Positions 33,801 to 44,554 of a DNA stretch of 64,000 nt are shown here, one piece after another. Source of the stretch: Pyrenula massariospora (taxonomy: Eukaryota; Ascomycota; Eurotiomycetes; Pyrenulales; Pyrenulaceae); assembly GCA_021030905.1 (NCBI GenBank), contig JAGFMI010000014.1, forward strand, positions 682,001 through 746,000. Direction: 5' to 3'. Made by a program: the position numbers and the translations under genes. Below the pieces are notes generated by a model. It searched no databases, was not told where the DNA came from, and worked only from the letters and a program-made list of their open reading frames with translations. Every line of letters starts with the position of its first letter. Positions within the stretch are counted from its first letter, which is position 1.

Positions 33801-36719
33801 GTTTCTGCAGCTTTGGAACTCGGCTCAGGAGACCACAAAGAGATCACCGGGCCTGCAACGCTCTCAGAGAAGTTCCAGGCAGTGCAGCAGACCTTTCAGG
33901 ATAGAGTGGCCATTCAAGACAGATCCTCCAAGCTGACATACCGGCAGCTCGCAGCGCGTGTAAACTCGATCGCCGCCACGATTCTTGCGGCAGGTCACAA
34001 AGCAGGCTCTCGCATCGCAGTCTTGTGCGAGCCATCGGTGGATTTCATTGCATCGCTATTGGCCATCATCCATGTTGGTGCCATCTACGTTCCGCTGGAT
34101 GTCAGTCTACCCTCATCTCGCCATGCAGAGATCATCTCCAGCTCCAAACCCAGCTTGATCATCTGTCACGAAGGGACGAGCGAGTTGGCCGAGCAGCTCG
34201 CGGGCGAGAACAGGGCAGATCTGCCTACTCTGGATCTGGACAACATCAAAGCCACGCCCGGCGCTGTCCCTTGTTCTGCCAAAGCACAATCTCCAGCCTT
34301 CCTCTTGTACACCAGTGGAACAACCGGCAAGCCGAAGGGAGTGATTTTAAGCCAAGGAAACGTCGTCAACTGGCTCGCACACGCGATCCCGACGTACAAG
34401 CTCGATGCCGCCCCAGCGACCGTGCTTCAACAGAGTTCCTACGGCTTCGACATGTCACTGATCCAAATCTTTTGCGCCCTCATCTCCGGCGGCAATCTCG
34501 TCGTCGTGCCGCAAGACACGCGCAAAGATCCTCCTCAAATCGCCCAAATGGTCCTCGAGCACAATGTCAACTGGACCTTTGGCGTGCCCTCGGAGTACCT
34601 CCTCTGGCTGCGTTATGGCCGAGAGTCTCTGAGGCAATGCAAAGCATGGCGCGCCGCCTGGATGGGAGGAGAAGTCTTCTCCGGCCAACTCAAGCGCGAG
34701 CTCAAACGACTCGAGCTTTCCGACTTCTCGGTGAGCGACAATTACGGTCCGACCGAGGTCACTTTCACCGCGACATCCCAGCCGGTTTCGCTCGGTGTCG
34801 AAACGGCGATCGCGTCTGGAAGCCCCATCGGAAAGCCGCATCCCAACTATGCGATCTGCATCCTCGATGCGAGCGGCCGTCCGGTACCGCAAGGATTCCA
34901 AGGTGAAATCTGCATCGGCGGTGGCGGCATCGCGAAGGGCTACTGGGATATGCCGGTCGAAACGGACAAGAAGTTCATTGCAGACCCGACCGCGGGCACT
35001 GGCAACCGACAAGCAACAACAGGCCGATGGTACCGAACAGGTGACCAGGGTAAACTGGCGCCTGACGGGACGGTCATATTCCTCGGTCGTCTTGGAGGAG
35101 ATACGCAGGTGAAGATTCGCGGCCAACGCATCGAGCTGGCCGAGGTAGAGAGCGGGCTTCTGAAGTCAGGAGAGTCTTTGCTATCCGTAGCCGTGGTGAC
35201 TGTCCGCGACGGCGACCTCGTTGCCCACGTCATTCCGAACTGCGGGCAGCACGTCGACCGCGATGTTGTTCAGCGCAAACTATTGACAGGGCTTCGTCTT
35301 CCGCAGTACATGCACCCATCGCGGGTGATCGTCGTCGACGACCTTCCTCGGTCGAACACGGGCAAGATTGATCGTCAGGCGGTCTTGAAACTGCCACTCT
35401 CCAGCAGCAGCAGCGATGACGATGTCGAAGGAGGGGCTTCTGACCTTACCCTCCGCGAGCACGAGCTAAAGGTGATCTGGAGCCGCGTGCTCCCAGATCC
35501 GTACCAGAAGTTAACCGCCGATTCGGACTTCTTCCTGGGGGGAGGCAACTCGATGCGGTTGACGAAGCTGCAGAACGAGATCAAGGAGACTCTGGGAGTC
35601 TCTGTGAGCACTCGCGAATTGTACTCTGCTCCCACTCTTCGCCAGATGGCAGCGCGGATTGGATCCGAATCTCTCAGCGACGACGACATTGACTGGAGCG
35701 TCGAAACAGCCATCCCAGACGATCTCATGGCTGCTTCGCGCGAAGTGTCCAAGGTTGCGAGGACTCCAAAGACCAGGGACTTGGAAGTCTTGCTGACCGG
35801 TGCTGCGGGCGTTCTGGGCAACTACATCCTTCATTACCTTCTTGAAGACCCTGTTGTCGCCAAAGTCCACTGTATCGCCATCTCTACCGAGGATGAGGAA
35901 CGGATTCCGGCCTCTGACAAGGTCCAAACCTACTTCGGTAGCCTTGCTTCCAACGAGCTGGGCCTGAGCGAATCTGAGCTCGAGACTCTGAAGTCAAACG
36001 TCGATGTCGTCATCCACGCCGGAGCCAACGGACACTGTCTCAACAGCTACAGCTCCATCCGAAAACCGAATGTGGGATCTACCCAATTCTTGGCCTCGCT
36101 CTGCCTGCCCCGCTCCATCCCCTTCCTCTACCTCTCCTCCCAGCGCGTCCCCGCCATGGCCGGTCTGAAAGTCCTCCCCCCAGTCCCCGTACTCGTAGAG
36201 CCCGCCAAGACAGGCGACACGGGCTACATGGCCTCGCGCTGGGTCAGCGAGAGATTCCTGCACCGCTTCTCAGAACACCACAACTTCCTCACCGAGATCC
36301 ACCGACCCTGCCTATTCTCCGGCGACCGCGCGCCGCCCTCGGACGCCTTGAACGGCGTGCTGCGCTACACGCGCCTCATGCGGGCGATCCCGCGATTCGC
36401 CAAGGTCGAGGGATACGTCGACATCAAAGAGGCCGGCGAGATCGCGCGCGACCTGGTCTCGTCGGCGGTTGCCATGGCGGGATCGTCGGGTGCGGGGGTG
36501 CGCTTCCGGCACCATTCGAGCGGGCGCAAGGTGACGCTCGAGGAGTGGCCCGGGTATATGAAGGAGATGACGGGGGAGACGTTCGAGGTGCTGGAGCTGC
36601 CGGACTGGATTGCGCGGGCGCGCAAGGCGGGCATTCACCCGCTGATTGCGACGTATCTGGAGGGGGTTGTGGAGAAGGAGGAGCTGGGGCTCTTTCCGTA
36701 TCTGGGAGAGTCGGCTTAG
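24748..36719 (+). CDS. PKS-NRPS hybrid synthetase (KS-AT-DH-MT-KR-ACP-C-A-T-R)
   Basis: A 3,969-residue megasynthase joining a highly reducing polyketide to one amino acid. Exons 24748-29058 and 29121-36719; the 62-bp intron cuts the methyltransferase SAM motif (GAGTGST). Domains by residue: KS 9-435, active Cys182 in DTACSSS, with CHGTGT and GHLEG histidines. AT 560-880, Ser654 in GHSSGE. DH from 953, His985 in GHVVSGEVLLP and Asp1160. C-MT about 1400-1650. A long inactive linker without an ER. KR about 2110-2290, Rossmann loop GMAGGLG, Tyr2257. ACP Ser2433 in GIDSL. C 2564-2981, HHIILDA at 2693. A 3017-3520, with YTSGTTGKPKG, Asp3214 in FDMS and Lys3519 in TGKID. T Ser3581 in GGGNS. R from 3659, TGAAGVLG, Tyr3806 followed by Arg3810 where Lys is usual. 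Expected product: a methylated unsaturated chain amide released as an aldehyde or tetramic acid. Start chosen at the first in-frame ATG. Confidence 0.95.
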
Positions 36720-37549
36720 ACAATATTAGCTCGCTTTTGAGAGGTTTTGAATTAGTAGATAGATCGAGATTGCAGGGCGTTTGGTGTAGTGGTGCAGGGA
36801 CGGCTCAAGTGCTTCCGTCCGGAGCCCTGCCTTGCCGTATTGTGCGTGTATCGACAACGACTTGTCAATATGGACCGTTCCAAGTGATAGAGAACAGACG
36901 GAAACAGCCCGCGGCTGGCTCCGCGGCGATATGGTCGTTTGACAGCGTTCAGCCGCAGGCTCCGCGCAGCTAAGAGACGTATGTAGACAGCAATAGCGAA
37001 TTAAAACGATGATACGTGATAATGTCGATTTCTAATCTTGCGTATTTTTTAGAATCTCATGCGCCGTGCGGCATCGGCTCGGTCCTCGGTTGTTTGTTAT
37101 TTTTAGTGGAGGCACCGGACAGGGGTCTCGGACGGCACATGCTAGCCATATGGGTCGTAAAGGACACAGACTACATATCCAGTATTCTAGCAGACGGCAG
37201 TCTTATGCCGCTACTTATACCTATTAGGTCAAAGACTCAATGCGCCCGGATCTAGCCCCGGAGAAGTTAAGAAATACTTTTTGCGCTTTTTGACGAGCCA
37301 AGAAAATTGCGCCAATATCACGTAACGCAGGGGTATTTTTATATTATTATCCAAAATACCACAGAGAAATGACTGCAGAATATAAAATCATACCTAAAAA
37401 ATGGTTTACAACCAAGCGTGATGAATGGGCATTTATTACAATCGTTGTACAGGAGGCATATTCCGCTACATAAGACATTTCACCACGTCGGGATGTCGAT
37501 TGACATCCCAGTCGATTACTCCTACGACATGCATCTCCTGGCGCCCATA
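36720..37549. other. Intergenic, convergent 3' ends
   Basis: 830 bp between the PKS-NRPS stop and the end of the DUF3433-type gene. It contains CCGCGG-centred small palindromic words at about 36,910-36,965 and is otherwise AT-rich. No gene was seen. Confidence 0.45.
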
Positions 37550-40500
37550 CTAGGTCGATTCTCCTTGGGGCGGATCGTTCCAATTCTTCCTCACTACGTC
37601 CTCGCCGACATCAATTCCCCACCTCCAGCTTCCCTCATCAGGACCCACGTTCGCCGTTCTCCTCGGCCACCACCCCAGCGCCGCTCTTCTTTCTCCCCAG
37701 AGATTCGAGTTCTTGACTCTACTGACGCCATCCCTCCTTAAGTCACCCACCAGCCGACTCCCGGCCAGTAGCTCCGCCCGTCCGGCGATCGATTCCGGAC
37801 ACCGCGGCAAGATCTTCTCATTCGGGAACCGGACAAACACCCACCCGACGCACAGGCCCACGACCGCAAGTAAGACCTCCAAGGCAATTGTCGACCCCAT
37901 GTCCTGCACAATGCGGGTCTCAAAATACGACAATGTCGCGGGCATCGTTTTTGGGGCTCGGCTAGCCAAAGTACTCGCGTTCATCGAGGCAAAAGGCTGT
38001 AGCTCGACGAGCATCTCCGTCGAATAGGCCGTATGTACTGCCTGGACGGCCGCGGTAAAGGTATCGGGATCGAGCAGCGCGGTGAGGTTGTGGAGTTCGT
38101 GCTCAGCATGAGTGGCGAGGAGCTCGAAGATCGACGAGCTGCTGCCGCGGGTCGGGTATAGAGAGTTGCTGTCCAGGTCGCCTGGTTTGTCAGTGCTGCC
38201 GTCGTAGTGGTTGACGGTGCCGCCCCATTCCCGTTTTGCAAGTGGAATGAGCCAGGATCGGATTGCAGACGTGGGGTACTGGTGAGTGTATGTGATCGTG
38301 GACCGGTTGACGCGGACCGGGTTCCATGCATGAGTGATGTGAGGACTGTTCTCAAGCCCCTCGTCGAAGGAACGTGGCTGTTGGGTAAATACAGCGTCTA
38401 CTGTGACTCTGCTAAAGTTGCTTGTGCATACAACCGTACGAATGGTGGGTGGCGATACGTTGAATGTGTCCGATGTGACCCAGCTCGGCCGGTCCATGGG
38501 AGTACTATTGCTTACGACTGTTTGTATGTTTTCAAAGTCGGCAAGATAAACTTGATATTCGTTTCCACAGTTCAAATATGATGTCCCAATGAAGCGATTA
38601 GACGCTGAACCATGCGATGTGTTACGATAACTGGAATGGCCCGTGATCATTGGTGATGAGTAGCTTTGATAGTTAGAGTCGTAGGAGCTGATCGTCTTTG
38701 GAGGGCATTTGGGATTGCCATTGGCATGAAGCGTCTCGTTGCAGCTGGCGGAAGAGCAGGCGAAGGTAAACGTCCAATCACCATCAACCGGGGCTCTGGA
38801 CTTGGAACTATTATATGAAGGTGAGTGACTGGCCTTTACACCCATTTCCGTGCTCTTGCACTCCACATCGACGGCTACCGCTGGAACATTGAGTCTTAAT
38901 TCGGCCCCGGGGAGATCAGGAAAATCGCCTGCGCTTGGTAGCAGTCCAACCCGCGTAGGATCTACATTCAGCTTGTTCAAGCTGCTGATGACTAGGTTCT
39001 CAACGATTCCTGGTCTTTTGGGGACGTCGAAGCCCGGGATCATGGCCCACTCCGCAAATTCGGAGGCCCTTTGGATGTGTGAATCCGGATCTATGAGATT
39101 GTAAGGGCTGTCTAGGCTGTCGATTAGGGTGGTGTCCACTGAAGGTTGAATAGCGATGTCTTTGTTGACAAGCGTTACTCCATAAAGATTAGCGGCCACA
39201 ATTTTCATGGCCGGAATAAGTAGAATAACGAAGGACGAAGCCACAATCATTGCCCCAAGACCTCTCAAAATAGCTAGGAATGGCATGTAAATGCTAGGCG
39301 TACTATGTAGGTTGAAAAGCAGCAGGCGCTTCTTCGAACCCCTCTGTAGGCTTTTGAAGGGCACCATAGTTCTTAGTGCTCCGTCTACTCCAGATAAGGC
39401 GTAACCAAGCAGGACAAGTACAATTGTAGGCACGAAAGAGAAAGCATCGGTGGCCAACTTCGTTGCTCGGCAAAGCCCTTCCCTAGCTTTAGATAATGCT
39501 AGAAGTCCGGCGAGCACGATCATGACCAGGAGTAAAACTAGAGCGATGAAGACTTTTGACCAGATCCACAAAGCGGTAGGACCATACCCATGACGCTGGC
39601 TTCTCATCGGATGGACGAGGGAGGCTTCATCTTTCTCTGTGTTGTTAATCTGCGTCGACTCGAGTTGGATAGCGTTGTTGTGGCTTGTTCTTAGTCGCCA
39701 AGAAAGAGATCCTAGATGGCGGTCCGCATAAGACCAACGTGATAGGAGCTTTTCAGTTCGTACGTCTGACGAAGAAAGGATCACGGCCGTGGAAGCAATT
39801 GGCCCGGGATCCTCTTGAAGTGTAGTCTTCGGCCTGAGAAATGTTGCCAGAGAGATCGCAATGATTCCGATAAAAAAAAGTGTCGCCTGAAGAGCCCTCA
39901 ATGACTGATACCTCAGAAAGATTCGTGACTCCGTGGTCCATATTCTGCCATCAATGGGCTCAGAGATATCCCTCCTCGCGAGCTCATTGATGACTTGGCG
40001 TAGAAGACGGGCTCCAGCACTCTCAACGTCTGCCTGAAACTGGTATGCATCTTTCAGAAAGGAACTGATCTTGGACTCGGCCTGACCATCTGTCACGAAT
40101 GAGAAGAATGGGTCGAGGTTGTAGTAGGCGATGAAGTTTGCCGCAGCTCTCTGAACAAGAGCCTGGTCCGCATACGGAATGAAATTATGGGGGCTATTGC
40201 TGTCGCTAGACTCAAAGGCAATTTGTGACCGCCCGTCAACTGGGTTGTTGAGGTACATATAAAGCGCTGTCGGTGGCAGTTGTGGATCTATGTGTCTTGG
40301 TTCAGTCGAATCGTCAAGAACGAGTGTAGCGACTTTGTTATTCGTTACATTAATCCTGGCCTCTCCAGACCTTTCAATGACCTTCGGAGCACAAAGGAGC
40401 GTAAGATCTGGCGTAGTTGTTGGTGCAATTTGTCCATTCTTGCCCTGTTTGACAGATGCAATATTTGCGGCTAATCTCACATCATTTGCATCGTCTGAAC

Positions 40501-41482
40501 AAGATGTTGTATTGAGCCAGGCCGTGATGTTGAGCCGTGGTGGGACATTGTAAGCTGCTTGGGTGCCCAGGTGAGCACAATTTGCAGAGTCGAGCCACTG
40601 CTGGATGGGCGAGCCATCGGAGCTGTACTTAATCAAATCACATTTGAGCTGTGTGTAGATGCATTGTAAATTGGCTCCCAATGTGACATTTTTACCGCTT
40701 GTAGGCCCGTTTTGGATGGACTCAACATTGAAACCATTGTAAGTCCAGGGTGCAGACACGCTATTTGCAAGTGTCTCCGCAACGGCAGCAGCGTACGGAC
40801 GTGATCCATTGTTGTTGAATGGTATTGTCAAAGAGCCATTGGATGCGACGAGTGTGCCATTGAAATCAAAGGTTGAAGTCTTCACAAATGTTGCCCCAGT
40901 TGAAGCTGTGGCGAAAAGGTTGACAAATGCTAGAGAGTTTGCCAAAGCAACTAAGGCTCCACAAAGAAATCCAACTATCAAGCCAAGGAAGACTGCCCAG
41001 TGTCGTCTTCGAAGTGCAGGCCAAACGGAAGCGATCTCGAGGTTGGATATGTAGTCAAGTTCCACAGAATGGGAACCTTTGCTCCATCGATCGCTCAGTG
41101 TAGACCACGGCGTCATCTTCTTCACATCGCTAACAACGGCTTTCCAAGCAAACCCGAGAAACACCACGCCAAGTGTAGGCAAGTAGGTAATGGCGTTGGT
41201 CGTGTTGACATCGGTTGAAAGCCCATGATGTCGCCGCACCTGTACATCAAGGACCTCCAAGACAACCACAAAGACCCAGCAGTAGGCGGCAAGGGGAATA
41301 GCCCGAGAAAGCCGTAGCCAAACAGGTATCCATTCTCTATTACCGTTTGTTGTACCGGCGCTGTGAACATTTCTCGTGACAGATTCTGGAGTCATAGAGG
41401 TTAGGCGGCCCTTCTCTGGCATTGGAATGCTTTCATATCGGGGTTGCTCCCTCTGGCTTCGAAAACCACGAAACAGTTTCAT
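37550..41482 (-). CDS. Large DUF3433-type multi-pass membrane protein
   Basis: A single-exon 1,310-residue protein. It has a short cytosolic N-terminus with PRYESIPMPEKGRLTSMTPE, then a helix cluster (PLAAYCWVFVVVLEVLDVQV; TYLPTLGVVFLGFAWKAVV; WAVFLGLIVGFLCGALVALA), and then a long region rich in N-glycosylation sequons that is probably extracellular. A second copy of this plan starts at about residue 640 (LWIWSKVFIALVLLLVMIVL), and a last helix lies near the C-terminus (ALEVLLAVVGLCVGWVFV). The duplicated layout, length and early motifs fit the fungal DUF3433 family, whose function is unknown. The ATG at 41482 is the only sensible start. It is convergent with the PKS-NRPS gene, and nothing in the sequence ties it to the pathway. 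Confidence 0.75.
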   Translation of the reverse strand: MKLFRGFRSQREQPRYESIPMPEKGRLTSMTPESVTRNVHSAGTTNGNREWIPVWLRLSRAIPLAAYCWVFVVVLEVLDVQVRRHHGLSTDVNTTNAITYLPTLGVVFLGFAWKAVVSDVKKMTPWSTLSDRWSKGSHSVELDYISNLEIASVWPALRRRHWAVFLGLIVGFLCGALVALANSLAFVNLFATASTGATFVKTSTFDFNGTLVASNGSLTIPFNNNGSRPYAAAVAETLANSVSAPWTYNGFNVESIQNGPTSGKNVTLGANLQCIYTQLKCDLIKYSSDGSPIQQWLDSANCAHLGTQAAYNVPPRLNITAWLNTTSCSDDANDVRLAANIASVKQGKNGQIAPTTTPDLTLLCAPKVIERSGEARINVTNNKVATLVLDDSTEPRHIDPQLPPTALYMYLNNPVDGRSQIAFESSDSNSPHNFIPYADQALVQRAAANFIAYYNLDPFFSFVTDGQAESKISSFLKDAYQFQADVESAGARLLRQVINELARRDISEPIDGRIWTTESRIFLRYQSLRALQATLFFIGIIAISLATFLRPKTTLQEDPGPIASTAVILSSSDVRTEKLLSRWSYADRHLGSLSWRLRTSHNNAIQLESTQINNTEKDEASLVHPMRSQRHGYGPTALWIWSKVFIALVLLLVMIVLAGLLALSKAREGLCRATKLATDAFSFVPTIVLVLLGYALSGVDGALRTMVPFKSLQRGSKKRLLLFNLHSTPSIYMPFLAILRGLGAMIVASSFVILLIPAMKIVAANLYGVTLVNKDIAIQPSVDTTLIDSLDSPYNLIDPDSHIQRASEFAEWAMIPGFDVPKRPGIVENLVISSLNKLNVDPTRVGLLPSAGDFPDLPGAELRLNVPAVAVDVECKSTEMGVKASHSPSYNSSKSRAPVDGDWTFTFACSSASCNETLHANGNPKCPPKTISSYDSNYQSYSSPMITGHSSYRNTSHGSASNRFIGTSYLNCGNEYQVYLADFENIQTVVSNSTPMDRPSWVTSDTFNVSPPTIRTVVCTSNFSRVTVDAVFTQQPRSFDEGLENSPHITHAWNPVRVNRSTITYTHQYPTSAIRSWLIPLAKREWGGTVNHYDGSTDKPGDLDSNSLYPTRGSSSSIFELLATHAEHELHNLTALLDPDTFTAAVQAVHTAYSTEMLVELQPFASMNASTLASRAPKTMPATLSYFETRIVQDMGSTIALEVLLAVVGLCVGWVFVRFPNEKILPRCPESIAGRAELLAGSRLVGDLRRDGVSRVKNSNLWGERRAALGWWPRRTANVGPDEGSWRWGIDVGEDVVRKNWNDPPQGEST

Positions 41483-43837
41483 GTCGGTACGCGCATCTGT
41501 TAAAAGTAGACATCAAACCAAAGAAATTGAAACTCCAAGCTTTTGTGTGTCATTTGAGCGCGAATCGGAAAAGGGGCTGTAAGCCAAGATCTGATATGTA
41601 GGTGCTCGAGCTAATGGAATGGCGAACAGGGGAAGTGAGCTCCATAGGGCTCGGTATTTTGAGCGTTTGCAGAATCTGGTATAGGGGAAATCAAGAAGGA
41701 TTTTAAGATGGGGGCTGACGCGGGTAAGGCAGTCTTTCCGGGTCTGCCAAGGCGTCATCTTGAAGCGCTAAAGAGGCTGAACGAGATGCCCCACATTGTT
41801 GCTAATGCAACAGACGTAGCAAGCCCAGTAGTCATTTGTGAAAGACCGCGTCTGTTTGATCACGTGGCAAAATTAGACAGCACTTGAATATTCTCGACGC
41901 ACATATCGATCCATTGATTCAATTTCTTGATGGGAGAAACGCTTGCCTAGCCGAGGATCTGGTAGATGGTGACTATGGGACTTTGCAGCAGCCATTTCGT
42001 CCATTTTTGCAGTCCGAGGACCGAGATACCGTATTATAATCAAATCTGATTCGAGAGTAAGCGAAGCCATAAAGGTTCCCAGATGTTTTCCAGAATATAA
42101 TTCGGGGAAAAGGTTGTGTTGCAACACATCGTTGAGCTCCGACCAAATTTTCTAGGTGACCGCGCCGCCAAGACCCGGTTTCGGAATTTTTATCCCGAAC
42201 GAATCCGTTGCACTCCGGAATAGAAAAGACTCAAGCCATGAAGACAATGTTGGTAGACAGAAAAGAAGCATGTCGGCCTCTTCGCCACTTACTAAGTCTC
42301 CAGCGCAACTTTACAAAGACGAAGTCTGATTTTGGGGAGTTTCGACTCACCGACTTTCCTGAGGAAATGAAGATGGAAGTGAGGATAAGCCCACACCACT
42401 CAATCGCTATGTATTTTGGTCAACTGGCTTTGCCACTGCCTTTACACCATAGTATCTTACCGGCCTCTTAATTGCCCTTTTAGAATCTTACGCCGGAGCA
42501 AGGGAACATGGACTTGTATCCAAGTCGAGATACTCGACACCCGTTGAAGGATTTCTGCTAGTCCCAGAAGCACAACCTAAGCTAGCGTAAGTGACAAGAT
42601 CGGGAATGGCATATTTGGGGGGTGGAGCAGGCAAAAGTCTAAGCACTAGAGAATGTTTTCTCTGACATTAATGGAGAAGCCAATATCGTTCTTCCAACCA
42701 GCGCACATCGTAGCGACCAGTCTGAGCGCGTATATGAAACTGGTTAGCACTTTTTTTGAGACTCTTAACGGGGATCTTCCGAATCAAGGTTCTTAAAATC
42801 AGTTGTAAGCTTTCTAACATGACCTGCTTGACATCCAGCGCTATGAGATACTCTTGCTTCTTTCCCTATGCTTCTTCGAGCAGACTGAAACGCTCCACTT
42901 TTCAACAAATATGCAGCTCTTTCTCGCGTCTGACTTCCTTGTCCACTTTGAATCGCTCATCATGGGAAGAAAACATGCTGTCTCTCGTCGGCAACAGGCC
43001 CAATTATCGTGTCTTCGGATGTAGCCATCACAATGAGGCTTAGAGGCTTCGAGGTCCACGGTAGGGTGTCGACGAAGACGCAAGGAAATTGAAACGCTTA
43101 GAAGATAGCAAGTAGAAAGGTTGAATGCAAAATATTTCCGAGAATCTTTCCGGCCACTCATCCTGAAAACGAGTAACTTGAGTTCGGTACTTTGTGGAGG
43201 CTAGCGCGTTCGGTGCTCGTCAATGATCGCACTACAATACATACTACGAGAGGTTTAGTCTGGGTAATCACTCGGGAAAGCAACTTGCTGGGGTTCCTAC
43301 ACGGGTTTCGGCACCTGTGTGGGCAGATTCACTTGAACCGATATGAGACAGTGTCAGTCAAGGTAAGAGACGAACCTAACAAATCGGGTGAGCTTTCTAC
43401 GTGAAGACTCTTTCCACAGCAAACCAGCGCTGGGTTTCTGCACAGACAAAGGAGAGGTGGATAGATAGGTGGGAGATAATTGGGGTCGAGATTGAATTGC
43501 ACCGCCGCTACCGGTGCGAGGCATGAAAGATCAATAATGGTTGTTGGGATATCATGTTCAATACGCCTTGCAAGGATCTGACCTTGACTTCTTGGCTCAG
43601 CCGTATAAATGACAATGGTATGTGAGACCGTTATTGGGAGATAGGCAGCAGACTGGAGTAAATAAAAGAGAACCGAAGAGTGCAGGAAGAGACAATAGAG
43701 GTAGTCAATTCAAGTTATGTCACGTTCTGGATTAACGAATGGCAGAAACTAAAGTACATCAAGAGCGGAGTGATTGCCGGGGTGACTGAAAGAAATGTTC
43801 AGCTCTGCAAGTTGAGGCGGAACACGGTCTCCATGTT
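41483..43837. other. Gene-poor stretch
   Basis: About 2.35 kb without a supported gene. Weak open frames occur on both strands (for example 41,873-42,127 minus and 42,208-42,471 plus). A stretch at 42,910-43,090 shows faintly protein-like frames that change with each stop. None was recognised. Confidence 0.4.
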
Positions 43838-44554
43838 TTACTTCTCCTCAAGTAACACTCCATGAATCACATATCCCTGAATAGTCTTGAATATAAATGG
43901 TGGCTTGTCGGTGAAATCCTTGCCTCCCTCCGTGATGACTTCGAGAAGCTGGGGATTTTCGCCTTTCCCCGGGAATTTCACCCACTCAAAGTTCCAAGTG
44001 ATTTCCCCGTCGCGAACGCTAGAATTGACCTCGCGGAGATAAGTCTCGTTGAACTTGGTGGTGATGGAGTAGAAGTGGTATTCGTTAGGGATTGAAGGAA
44101 TTAAAGCGGTGATGGGCAGCTTCTTGCCGAACGGGAGATATTTCGGGATGGGAGGAAGCACAACGGTGTTGGACTTGCTTGGTTCTTCTTCGGTCGAAGC
44201 TTTGGCCGACAACGATTTTTGCTCTCCGTTAGGTTCGACGTAAGCAATCTTGATATCCCAAGTTCCGTTTGCTGTTTCCACTAGAACAGAGTCGTCGTTG
44301 AAATGCGGAATCGGGAGCGATAAGTGCTCATCGATATGTATGTCGAGCTTTTTTGGAGGTGGGTTCCCAACACCACCCCAGTAGCCGAGGACCGAGAATT
44401 TCAACCCGCCTGCCCAAGGATCTCTCTGGAACCAGGCGGACAGTAGAGTGCCGGGAACTTCGGCTTTATCAGGGACTGTAGCGACCACGAGAAGACTCAC
44501 GTCTTTATAGTAAGTAGCCTTGAAGGCGTCGGCAGGAAGATCAACAAGACTCAT
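43838..44554 (-). CDS. Hypothetical protein, 238 residues
   Basis: A single open frame from a good ATG at 44554, with a TATATA box about 115 bp upstream (44,669-44,674). It has no signal peptide and no membrane helix. The sequence is rich in beta-type segments, aromatic residues and prolines (LSAWFQRDPWAGGLKFSVLG; VVLPPIPKYLPFGKKLPITA; EITWNFEWVKFPGKGENP), suggesting a soluble beta-sandwich protein. I recognise no family. The neighbours are gene-poor stretches, so context gives no clue. The length, even composition and promoter make it a likely real gene. Confidence 0.6.
   Translation of the reverse strand: MSLVDLPADAFKATYYKDVSLLVVATVPDKAEVPGTLLSAWFQRDPWAGGLKFSVLGYWGGVGNPPPKKLDIHIDEHLSLPIPHFNDDSVLVETANGTWDIKIAYVEPNGEQKSLSAKASTEEEPSKSNTVVLPPIPKYLPFGKKLPITALIPSIPNEYHFYSITTKFNETYLREVNSSVRDGEITWNFEWVKFPGKGENPQLLEVITEGGKDFTDKPPFIFKTIQGYVIHGVLLEEK

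Noticed and set aside
34025-35126. Long frames in other registers over the adenylation domain (293 and 223 residues)
   Set aside because: They overlap clear A-domain motifs in the true frame and have no recognisable domain of their own.
24748-36719. An enoyl-reductase domain inside the PKS-NRPS, or a separate trans-ER gene nearby
   Set aside because: The region between MT and KR shows no ER nucleotide-binding motif, and no medium-chain dehydrogenase-like gene was seen anywhere in the window.
42840-43110. Possible BTB-like protein fragment
   Set aside because: Short stretches (SSDVAITMRLRGFEVHGR) looked suggestive, but they change frame within a few codons and lack the conserved BTB core.
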